A stretch of 64,000 bases of DNA from Sitta carolinensis (taxonomy: Eukaryota; Chordata; Aves; Passeriformes; Sittidae), in the NCBI GenBank assembly GCA_032173965.1, contig CM063290.1:7205501-7269500 (forward strand). Reading direction: 5' to 3'. Under the pieces are notes generated by a model that saw only the letters and a list, made by a program, of their open reading frames with translations, ran no database searches and was not told the origin of the DNA. Positions 38,501 through 50,500 of this stretch are shown one piece after another (position 1 is the first letter of the stretch; each line of letters opens with the position of its first letter). The position numbers were made by a program, and so were the translations under genes.

Positions 38501-41500
38501 TATATTTGCAACAAGGACAATTTAATTGTAGATGAATTTTTTGCTAGCCCCCTTCACCATTTCTCAGAAAGAGAATGTGATTTAATTAACATTTTGTGGC
38601 CAAAATACCTTCCAACCTAAACAAAAGCTATCCATGTCATAGAATCCTCAAGGCTGGAAAGGCTGACACTCGATCCTCTGATATCAAGTCCAGCTGTTAG
38701 CCTTGCACCACAGTGTTCACCACTATGGAAGTGCCACATCTGTGTGCCCTTGGAACACCTCTGGGAGTGGAGATTCCACCACCTCCCTGGGCAGCCCATT
38801 GCAATGTCTGACCACCCTTTTAGTGAAGAAATTTTTCCTGCTATCAGTCTAAACCTGCCTGGCACGGCTTGAGACTGTTTCCTCTCAGGACCCTCTGAGT
38901 CTTTTTCTCCAGGCTGAGCCTCGCCAGCTCCTTCAGCTGCTCCTCATCAGATCTATGCCCCAGACTCTTCAGCAGCTTCCTTGTCCTTCTCTGGGTGTGT
39001 TCCAGCACCTCAGGAATAATCTTCATGCATTTTTGTTGTTTTCCAAGCTATAATTAAAGGAAAAAGTTCATTAGAATGTCTAGATTAAAACTATATGATA
39101 CCTAACATCTTTATTAAGTGAGGTGCTTGAGTGTAAGCTGTTGTTTCAGAGCAAACATTTAAATGTATTCATTCTCATCTAGGAAGCTGCAGAAGTGCCC
39201 TTTGCTCCTTGTGCTCAGACTTGTTCTACTAACATAGGCTGCACTGTCTGCAGGTTATTGAAAGTCAGCAAAGCAAATGACTTGCAGTAATCCTTACTGT
39301 TACAAGTTGGTTGGTTCTGATTCTGTTTTATCTAATGTGAATCAGATGGGCAGAAAGGATGGATGTTGCAATGCTTTGACAGATACCATTAAAATTCCCT
39401 CAGGTATTCTGAATTAATACAGGTTTATTGAAGGGTTTTTCCCCTGGTTTTATTTCAACCTTTGTAGAGTCTTTAGTCGGATTTCTGACTTAACAGTGAG
39501 GAACAGCATTCTTTGACATTCACAGAGTAGAAGAGAAGGAATTTGAGGAGAACACAGTTAAATTGCTCCAGTAGTCTTGATGAAATGCACTGGAAACATA
39601 CACTTATACAAATAAAATACTGCTGTACAACCAAATAAAGTAAAACAAATAGCCTTGCTGTACATGAAAGTAAACCTTTATTTCGTATGCCTAGAAATAA
39701 TTTGTATTGATAAGCAGATATAAAGATAACATTTTCATCTCAATCTGTTCCTGGGGAACATCAGCAAGTTTGCAGGTGGAAAGTTTTGTTAAAGATTGGA
39801 GTCACATTTTCCTGAAAGACATAAAACTTTGGTTTATGAAAGCCATTAGTTAAATTTTTCAGTTAATTTAAAAATATTATCTGAGGTACTACTTCTGTTC
39901 TGCCATGTTTATGTTGTTCCTCTGCTTATAAGGTTTGCTTCTAGCAGTAAGGAAACAGACCTCATTATGTGGAAAGAATGAATTTCAATGAAACTCAGAA
40001 TTCCAAAATTAAAAAGTAGGAAAATTTGAGAATTAATGTGTAATGCTTCTTCAACTTCCAGTTGGCAACCAGAGCGCCAGGTGCCCTTCAATGAAGTCAG
40101 ATTACCCCCACCCCCTGATATCAAGAAAGAAATTGGTGAAGGAGATGAGGTGGAGGTGAGTGAATGCTCCTGAGCTGTCTTGGTCTGGAACTGATTGTCC
40201 GTGGGTGTAAGGGCATTACCAGGATGAAGGTTTAAAATGGAGCACGTCTCTACACATTAGAATTTCAGTGAAGCTGTGACATTTCAGTTTTCCCATAAAA
40301 CTGACAGTGGAAATTTTTTCAAAATCTAAGACTTAAAATAGCTGAGAAGGTTTTAATTCTGACACAAAATGTAGGCAGTTTTCTTTTTTGGCCTGGAATG
40401 TGAAGTGTTGGAAATCTTTGATATGAAGATGTAATAAAGCTCCTCCAATAACAAGAGTTTTAACCCAGATGAAATGTCTGGTTCAGTCTGGTAGGAAATT
40501 GTGCAAAATACTGTGTTCTACAGAGAGAATTAATAGGAGTGATGTATTAAATCTAGAAATCAAAATATGCATGTTCTGTTCCCTATTCATTGTAGTATCA
40601 TGAGTGATTCAATTTAAATTCTGGGGTTTTTCTGTACTTGTCCTTAAAATCAAAGTAATGAGTTTCCTTTCTTGAGGATACCACTGTACTTTTGGGCAAC
40701 TAATCTAAGAAAAAATGTAGCATAGGTGCTGGGTTTTTCTGTTCTTTTATTTGGAATACATTGCCTTTGTTAGAGGTTATATGTAAAGGGTTATTTTCTA
40801 CTCCCTTGCTATTATAAAACTTGTTCAATCTGCATGCAAATGACTTTGACCTATCAGAAGTATATGAGGAGCAAATGAAACTTAAGGATGAGAAAACTAG
40901 GTTTCAAAAGTCCTCTGTTCTATATCTGATCATGCATTAACTTGGCAATGATTTTTAATATAAAATATGTGGTCATGTGGTGACTTGGTTCATTTCAGTA
41001 GTCCTTGGTTTATCAAGTAAGCAGAGGACAAAACAGAAATCTGAATTGTGGAGTTAGTTCTACGTGTGGACATAAAGTTGGAAGACAGTGTTTGAATTTC
41101 CTGAGGAATTGCCTTTAAAGAAGTGTTTAGCCAAAGTTTTGTCTTCCTTTAAAAATTTCCATTGAGTTGTCAGTAATTTATGCAAGGGAAGTCTGTTCAC
41201 AGTCAGTGTAGTGCAAGAAAGATGGGAGTAGAACACTGTTCCATTTTAATGAAAATTAGAAAAGTTGTGTGGTTCTTTCTTCATTTTACATGCTGATAAG
41301 TTAATTATGTTTATATGTACTTTCAGTGGTTCTTACTACTTTCATTTCCAGGTTTATTCTAGGGCAAATGACCAAGAGCCTTGTGGCTGGTGGCTGGCAA
41401 AAGTTCGAATGATGAAAGGAGAGGTAAAGTATTTTGATAACTTACTGATATCACATGCTTTCATGTTAAATACAGTAAATAGAAGTTCTTTGTCATGAAA

Positions 41501-44500
41501 AAACTATGAATGAAATACTACAAATACAAAAACATGACCAAAGAATTACAAGTTGTGACCACTTTGGATGACCTTTGCTGCATTCCATAGCAGAGGGTCA
41601 TGCATGCCCTTAGAGCTGAGCAGGTCACTTCCATTATCTATAGTTTAATTGCTTGAAGGACTAAAGGCATACACAGAGACAGGATTTCTGACAAAGCTGT
41701 TTTGTGGATTGAACTTGGTGTTGAAAATGAAATAAAAACACTGTGGCTAAAACCTGTTTATAATTTGTAAATTAAGCCTGCTCTAGCTATTGCTGTGGGT
41801 TGGCTTCTGTGTTTTTACCGAGGGTAGTGGAAGGACACTGCTTGTTTTGCTTTTACATATGTCAAGTTTTTATTTTACCATAAATAAATAGTTGTTTACA
41901 GCTGCCAAATAACTTGCAGATTCAGACACTTGAGTGTATAGAGCTGTGACAGTGTTTGACCCAGTCTCATTAAAGCTTTATTTTGTGAAATGTCAGCAAG
42001 AGAATTGAACTTCACAGTGGGAAGAATCCTGTGTTTTGATGCTTCTGCTGTATCAGATTCCTAAAGCCAAAGGAAACAATATTGAGAAAAAATAATTATC
42101 CAATTTCTAATACTGTTTAAAAACTGTCAACAAATATCAGCTTTCGTTGAGCTCTGTAAGGGCAAGGTGGTAGTAAACACCTACCAGAGGAAGATTCTGT
42201 GTATTGACCCTTGTGAATGAACAGCTCATTAAAAAATCAAGACAAAAGGAGACTTACCTGATTTAAATGGTAGCTTGTCATTTGTAGCTAATAGACTTTT
42301 CTTAAATGTCACAAAAATTTGAAATTTTGGTATCAGTTAGCTTGCTGTGCTGCTTATTTTTAGAGAAAGTCATAGAAGTAAAATTTCTTAGCAATTTTTA
42401 ATTTCCTAGCTTTTACACAAAAAATAAAAGTTTTTTCACCCTCAGCGTACGGTGTAGGATTGTCATATCAGCTATTTTAGGGAATTGTCCCTGCAAAGAA
42501 CCTCACAGTTCACGTTGGCTTCTTTGTGCAGTCTTTAACACAGTTCTGTATTTAGATTTTTTTACGTAGAGTTAGTAGTAAATTCACGAACAACCCATGT
42601 GTCCAAGGATTTGTTCTTTCGTGATTGTTCTGAAACCCAGAATTATCTTTAACTGTTGAGGTTAAGTTTTTAGAGCATGTAGTGGTAGATCTCTTAAATT
42701 TAGTTGCAGTTTAGTGTTTGTTGTTCTTTATTATTACTTGGGGTAGTAATGATACATTGATAAATTTCAAAGCAGTTTTGTAACATTTGGATGATACATA
42801 AACTTAAAACTTGAAATTAGAAAAAAGCCTGTCCTGACCCGAGTGATTTACTTTTCCTGGATACATGAGCAAATTGTTGAGACAATCAGATCCCAGTTTT
42901 GAGAGAGGAAAAGGTGAATATACTGCTGCACCCTGAATTGCACCCAGGTGGAAGGGAGGGGAGGAGAAGGCTGCATCCCTGACAGGGAGCCAGGCTGCAG
43001 GGATCCTGTGCACACAAGCTTCTTTAAACTTGCATGTGTTGGGTGGAAGTGTAGGAGTAGATTATTGGTAACTTAAATCTTCTTAGTTCTCATGCCTTCC
43101 TAAATTTGGCAGTGTGTGTCAGAAAGATTGAGGTTTTGTATTGATTTTGATCTTACATGATTCCCAGGTAGTTTTCCCATTGAATCGGTGGATTTGCCTT
43201 GTTTGTTTTAGTGTTGCAGAGTAGGTAATTCTGTGAAGAATTATTCTCTGTTTGATATTTTTTAGAATTAGAGCTCCAGTAAACATTTTGGGTTTTGGAA
43301 CTTGAACTAAACTAATGAAAATATTTGAAAGAGAGATGAGCATGAGAAAAATCCATCCAAGATGCTGTTGTGGGGGACTGAGACTATGCTGATAATGGTG
43401 CCCTCCCTGCCTTCAGTGAGGGAGCACAGGGGTGCTGAAATATGTCCAAGCTCATTCATGCTGATGCTGGTAATGTTACCGTGTCTTTGTTGTTCCTTAC
43501 TGAAGTTACTATTTTTTAAAAATACTCTTTCCCAGTTTTACGTCATCGAATACGCTGCTTGCGATGCCACTTACAATGAAATTGTCACTTATGAACGACT
43601 CCGACCTGTGAATCAGAACAAAACTGTCAAAAAGAACACCTTCTTCAAGTGCACAGTGGATGTTCCTGAGGACCTGAGAGATGCGTGAGTAGCTCTGCAC
43701 ACTTCAAGAGGGCTTTTACTTTATGGAAGGGGAGAAAAACCCACTTGGCTTCTGTTTTAGAGGCTGGTTTACAGGTCCATGAAGAGCCTTAAGTAAGGGC
43801 TGCGCTAGCTCATTTAGAAACTGCAGACTGGGACCCGTGCTGAGCTTTTGGGGCAGGGACAGAAGGCAAGTTCTCAGGTGGGAACTTTGTGCCTGTACAG
43901 GTGATTCACTTCACAGTGGGCCTGTTAGCAGGGCTTTCCAGATAACCATGGTGCCATAGAATCCACAGGAAACTGGAACCATGCTGTGGAGAATGGGAAC
44001 TTTGCTATTTCTGAGCAGTCCTTGACATAAACTACTGAATGTTCTGATCATGTTATTACACGTTCAGTTTTGATGCAGCTTATTGAAATAACAATAATTT
44101 TGTCTCCTTAGGTGTGCTAATGAAAATGCACATAAAGATTTCAAGAAAGCTGTGGGAGCATGTAGAATTTTTTATCATGCTGAAACTGCTCAGCTAATAA
44201 TACTGGTAAGTCATTGCTTCTATGTAAATGTTGCATGAATTTCCAGTATATTATTTATAAGAAATACATAGCCAGCTGTGTGTGTGTATGGAAAATGCTT
44301 TAACTTGTCAAACTATGTAAATTGTGAGAGATTTAATATAAGTAGAAGTGTTTAATCTTTGGGAGTAAGGCCTCCAATGCATGCAACCTTAATTTAGGAG
44401 CAGCTTTGTCTCATTGTTTGTATGACTTTTGTCATTCTCAGCTGAGTTCTGTTTCACTGATTTTAGCAGGTGATTCAGAGGTAAATCCTCTCACTCCAGT

Positions 44501-47500
44501 CTTGAGTCTGTATTACAGTGTGCAGTTTGACTCACAGCTGGGTTTCCACGTGGAGAATAACACCAGTTCATTGTAGCCATTAAGGAATTGTTCACTTCCT
44601 TCTGCCAAGGAAGATGTTCACAGATGCTTCTGTGGTGGTTTTCTTACTACCTAGAAGTAGTTTTTAGTTTTTCTTCCTAACTCCATTTACTCAATATTAA
44701 CCACTTGAACCTCACTCTGCACGATTGTGTTGTCCTTGATTATTTCCTTAGCTCTGTTATTCACACACAGTGATGAGTATGTACATGGTAGAAAGATTTG
44801 TTTGGGCAACATCAAGGGGAAAGGGTTACTTGTGTAAGCAAAGTCTTTAATGAAAAGCGTGATGCAAGTGAGAACAAACAGTTGGTGGTGGTGCTGAATT
44901 TCTCATGCCTTGTTTTGAGGATGAACAATGTTCATGTAATTTCTGGAAATTGAGATCATGTTTATGACTTAGTTTCAATAGATTCCTGATTTTCCCTTTA
45001 AATGTATATTTGCTTACAAAGCTTAAACTTAGGTTCCCTCTCTCCTGTAGTCTGCCAGTGAAGCAACAGTGAAGAGAGTGAACATCCTCAGTGACATGCA
45101 CCTGCGCAGCATCCGCACCAAACTCATGCTGATGTCGAGAAACGAGGAAGCTACAAAACACTTGGAGGTAAAGCCACAGCTTGTGGCTCTTGTTGCTTGA
45201 AACTGAGCTTAGAGCAGTGCGTTACAGCGAGTGCACCTGGGTGAGTCTGCCTTTGTTTTCCCTTCAGTGCACAAAGCAGCTTGCTGCAGCATTTCATGAG
45301 GAGTTTGTAGTCAGAGAAGATTTAATGGGACTTGCTATAGGAACGCATGGCAGTAACATACAACAAGCCAGAAAGGTTCCAGGAGTTACAACCATTGAAC
45401 TTGAGGAGGATACCGGTACATTCAGAATCTACGGAGAGGTAAGGGAGAACTTGATATGAATCCTTGGAGCATTTCACTCTGTATCTGCTTTTGGAGTAGG
45501 GAGAGCTGTACCCAGAATTAAGAATAGAAAACACCTGCTGAGTTTTCCTGTGAGTGTCTTTGTGTTGATACTGTGGCAGCTTCTACTGCATGTTTTTGAA
45601 GTACAAGCCTTTGTTGCAGTGGTGACCTCCATAAGGTTTGTTCTGTCCTAATCACTCCATTTTGCTGTATATCCTGGGTCAACCCAGTATCATTTCCTGC
45701 TATTTTACTTGATCATGGGTTTGTTTGGGTTTCTTTTCTTCCTCAGAATGTCTTCCCCCATCTTCTGTGTGCATTTTGCTGTGTGGCGTCTGCTCCTTTG
45801 ACCTAGTGTGTTAAGGCCTGTATCTACTGCTTCTAGCTCTTATATTTTGGCAGTTTAATGCTGGCTTTGGTAAAATAATGATTTGCTCCAAGTTGATCCC
45901 ATTTGTGTGATTCTTTTGAATCCCACAGCCATCTTGAAATGTAGCTGGTCTTTGGGCCAAAACAAGGATCCATTCAGGAAGTAGAAGGCTAGTGATAAAA
46001 ATGTCACCAGGGCCCTGTCAGAAAATATTTTGAGGTTTTTATTCCCTGTTCCTAACTCTACAGGTGCTGCTGAGTCTCCTATGTTAACACTTCTGAAAAA
46101 ATCTGTGGTTGTCTCCTGTTTCAGGAATCTGAGGTCTTGAATTCTGCTCCGTCCATGTCAGGAGTAGAACCTGGTTGTGATCAAAGGTTCAGATGAAGTT
46201 GATCCTGTGGAGAGAAAGTCAAACTTCTGTACTTTACAATATCTCTGAAATTGTGTCCTTTTTTTTGGAAACTTTACATGTTTCCAGGGTATCAGGCTGG
46301 CAAGAGATCCTTCTCCTACTGCCATTAAATTGTGTCTCAGTTCCTGAGGAAGAAACAGACAAGTTTAAATGCAGTGGAATGCCCAGTGTATTCCAGTTTT
46401 GATCTCCTTTGTGTGAATGATGTGATGCTGGAATTTGTGGAAAGGTTATGACTGTCACCAGCCTCTTACAGAGGTGCCCAGCAATGATTATAAATACCAG
46501 ATGCCCCCTAAATAAAAATGCCTTTAAGCACATCTAGCCTTGTCTCTCGTAGAAGTGATAAGTGCTTCTAAAAATGCCAGGCAGCTGAACTATTCCACAT
46601 GATAAGGGTTTCATCATCTGGCTACACTTCCCTATTCTTTTTGCCTCTCTTCAGCTGCAGTGGGCAACCAGCCAGGCCCTAATGACTGAATGCCCAGGCA
46701 GACAATTTCGGGCTGAGATGTGTGGGAGTAGTGAACCAGTGTTGTTGACACAGCAGTCGTGGTCTGAAGGTTTCCCATAGCTGATGTTTTGCATACAAAT
46801 AAGAGTTCACTGCTCAGGGACGGACTTCCTGAGGGAAAGAACATGAAGATAAGTTTTAAAGACTATTGGAAAGCTCTGTGGTTCGAAGGAATCTAAGCTG
46901 TATGGCATGCTGTTCATGCATTTATTCCTGTCTGGTCGAGGCCATTTTGGTTTCAAGACCCTTTCATGGTTGCCTGAACTTCTGATTGTGATGCCTGTAC
47001 AGATCACAGGCCTATGAACTTCAGAGCTTGGACAGTGTAGCTTGGACTACTTATGGAAACTTATGCTTCCCAGAGAGGGAGAACTGTGTCAGAAGTAGAA
47101 GAGTTCCTCTTAGACTTTCATTGCTGCCAAAATGGAATTGCAGTCAATTCCTTTGCAGTTCTTAACACTGGTAGGTATAATGCTGAGTTTAGAAAAATAC
47201 CCTCCATTTCATTTTTCTCTTACACTCTTTGGTAGCATGGATGTGTCTTGGTTGTTTGGGCTAGTGTGTGAAGTAATGAGTGCATCAGCGGACATGCAGG
47301 CTATAATTCAGAGTTTACAAAGGTATTTGCTAGAGACTGGAATCCTTTGAGGTCTTTAATCCATGTTCTACTACAAGGAACTGGGAATACCTTGTCTGAC
47401 TCAGCTTTATGTGCTCCCTCATGTTGGGGTGCGAGTGAGTTACACAGGTGAACTCATAAAAATCCTGAGTGCTCGTGACAAAATGTAGAGTCACTGACGA

Positions 47501-50500
47501 GCTGCAACTCTGGCAATTGTTTATTTTCTCGTCCTGACTCTGCTTCTGTAAATGCACTCACTGTTCCTGCATCTTTACTGGGGAAAGAATTGATAAACTT
47601 ACCTGAGACAGGAACTATTTGCTTAACTGTGTCTCTTTGTAGAATTCATTGAGGATGAAGAATTGCTAGTGTGTGTTAAGTTTCTATCATTTGAGCAGCT
47701 GCCCTGCCAATGCAGCATAACCTCTGCTCCTCGCAGTGGCTTCCTGTTCCTCTGTTTCTTGTGCTTGATCGCTGCTTTCATTATCTTGAAATCCAATTTG
47801 TCCATGTTTCTTTTGCCATCATTTTGACCTCTCGCAGAAGTAGAGGTTTATACACCTTTTTTCTTCTAGGATTTGCCTGATTTTATTAAAAGGTGCAGGA
47901 GCTGATGGTGCACTCCTTTCACGTGTTGCCTAAAAATTACATGTGTTAGGCCTGAGGCATTAATGTAAAATGGAAATTGTGCTCTTAAGCTGTTACTGAT
48001 AGATGCTGATATTCTTCCTTAATTCTACAACACTTCTGCTGTTGCTAATTTGAAGCCTTGTTTCTTGTTTCAGCATCTCAGTTAACTCAGTTGATGTCCG
48101 TCGTTTAAAAATAAAGCTGCAAGAGAGCATTTACAGGAGTTCTCCCCAGTAACCAGAGCCACTGTCCTATCTTGGGAGGCATTGTAGATGAACTGTGGCC
48201 AGAAACCAGCATTCTGGAAAGAGAGTGCCTTGGTTGTAAAATCACTTGCAGTGTTTTCTCAAAGCCTCATGCAGCCTGTCCTTTGAACACTTCCAGGGAT
48301 GGGGCGTCGTTTTTGATAATCTCAAAACATCTTAAAACAACATGAAAAAAATATTTTATTTGTTACTGGTGCTTTGCTTTTCTACTGAATTTTGTCTCTG
48401 GGCATTTCACTCAATTATTCCTTTATGATTTAGTTCAAAACTAGATTAGTCTTTTCTTTATTCTTCTTTTTTTGAAAATAAGTTTATTTGGAAGACTGGC
48501 AGCTGTTGCTACAAGGTTTTGCTTTTAACATGCTATATTCACAAATGAATTCCATTTTTTAAATTTATTTCCAGACTGCTGATGCAGTAAAAAAGGCCAG
48601 AAGTTACTTGGAATTTGTGGAGGATTTTATTCAAGTTCCCAGAAATCTTGTTGGTATGTAATACTGCTAAAACTTGAAAAGTTGGGAAAAGGGAGCCTAG
48701 TCATAACTTTGTGAAGAGGATTTAGGTGCCAGTACAATACTTGATTTCTCCATTTAAGCAGAAAGTGATTAATCTTTTAAAACTATATGTATCAGAATTA
48801 GTATGAAATTGGATATATTGTTGCTGCATAATACTTTGTCAGGATTTTAGCACTAAAACTGACTTGATTACAGACTTGTACCACCTAATTTAATGGTAAT
48901 ATTTGAAGTTCAGATTCTAGTGAAAAAATACATTTTACTAAATTGACTTCCTAAAAGTACTGAAGCTAAGTTCTAAAGTTGATTCTGGGAATACTCCAGC
49001 TGAGTTGCAAGCATGACACGAGACAGTTCTCCTGTACTGCTCCCTGCTGGGTTGAGGTTTGTCACAGGTGGTGGTTGGATGCTGGTGAGCTCCTGTATAA
49101 ATCAGCAGTGCTCATAGGTCTCGGCCTCAGTCTCAAAATAGACATTTTTCCATGTTGCAGCTTTATGAAGGTGTAGCATAGTGCGGTAGGTTCTGTATTG
49201 AAAACCAGCCGAAGGTGTGAGGTTCATTGTGGTCCACTTGAAGACACAAATGTCTTCCCCTAGTCTGTTCTTCACAGGGAACTTTTTTCCTCTTCCCTCA
49301 TTCTCCCTCCTTTATCCTGCTCTTTATTCAAGTCTGGCAGCTCCCAGCTCCATGCCCAGCTTGTGGGCAGTGTGGGCATGGAGGCAGTGTTAAAGCTGGA
49401 GGAGTTGTACCTGATTGAACAGCTTGGGTTCTCCTGAGAAGTTAAAACCTGGGCTTTAACCTGCTGTGGTTTGGGATATTCTTTGGGGGTTTTATGTATA
49501 AAATGTCAATAAACATGTTAAAATACTTTGCCATGGCTGTAAAATTAACCATTCTTGTCCTCTGAAGGAAAAGTTATTGGAAAAAATGGAAAAGTGATTC
49601 AGGAGATTGTAGACAAGTCTGGAGTCGTCAGGGTGAGAATTGAAGGAGACAATGAAAATAAGCTGCCCCGTGAAGACGTAAGTACTTCATTCTTTCCTGC
49701 TGTGAATAGGTTTATATTTTCAAAGCCAGTTTTATTTCAAAACCTGTGGCTACAGAGAGCATTAGCTCTGAACTGGCATCTTGCAGTAGATTTTATATAA
49801 AGTGATTCAAGGAAGATTTTGCTGCTGAAGTAAGAGGTTTTTTTTTACTCCTTCTATATGTACTTGGGCTACATAACTAATTAGGGATTGGTAGTGTTAA
49901 AAGCATCCGATATTTTAAATAGATGAGAACAAAATCTAAAAGCTTGTAAAGGTGCTTGGTCTTGTAAAGTTGGTTCTATGAACCACCATCCTGGTAAACT
50001 GTGGATGCTTCTATACACCTAAACACACTCAGCATTTGTTGCAAGGGGGAATATGGACATGGGATGTCAGGTTACCTCAGCTCCAGAACTGGTGGTTGGG
50101 AAAGCTGGGCAGTCTGAAGCCACTGCTGTCACGCCAGCCTGAGCTATTTCTACATGTCTTTGCAAACGAAGGCTCAGTTGCTGCCTTTGTTTAGCTCACT
50201 TTGATACAAAACAGGTCTCTTTATATAATTTAAACAGAAAGCATTATTTCAATGGTAATATTCTCCCTGATAAACAGCTTTGATGCTTTGTTCCTGTAGG
50301 GGATGGTACCGTTTGTATTTGTTGGTACTAAAGAAAGCATTGGCAATGTCCAAGTTCTGTTGGAATATCACATTGCATATCTAAAGGTGAGTGTGTTTTG
50401 GGGGAGGGGGAAACTGTAGAGGAAACTTGGGTTGAAGTAACAGCGTTTTTGAGCAACAGCTTTGGTGGGATTTGCAGTTGTTAAACTGTGCCTCTGTTTA

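Larger units (their letters stand above)
40156..45267 (+). other. FXR1: FXR1 introns 3-7
   Basis: Intron 3 is 40156-41351, intron 4 is 41424-43535, intron 5 is 43685-44111, intron 6 is 44206-45050 and intron 7 is 45168-45267. All are flanked by GT and AG. No repeat family, RNA gene or extra exon was recognised. Intron 7 is only 100 bp, the shortest in the gene. Confidence 0.8.
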
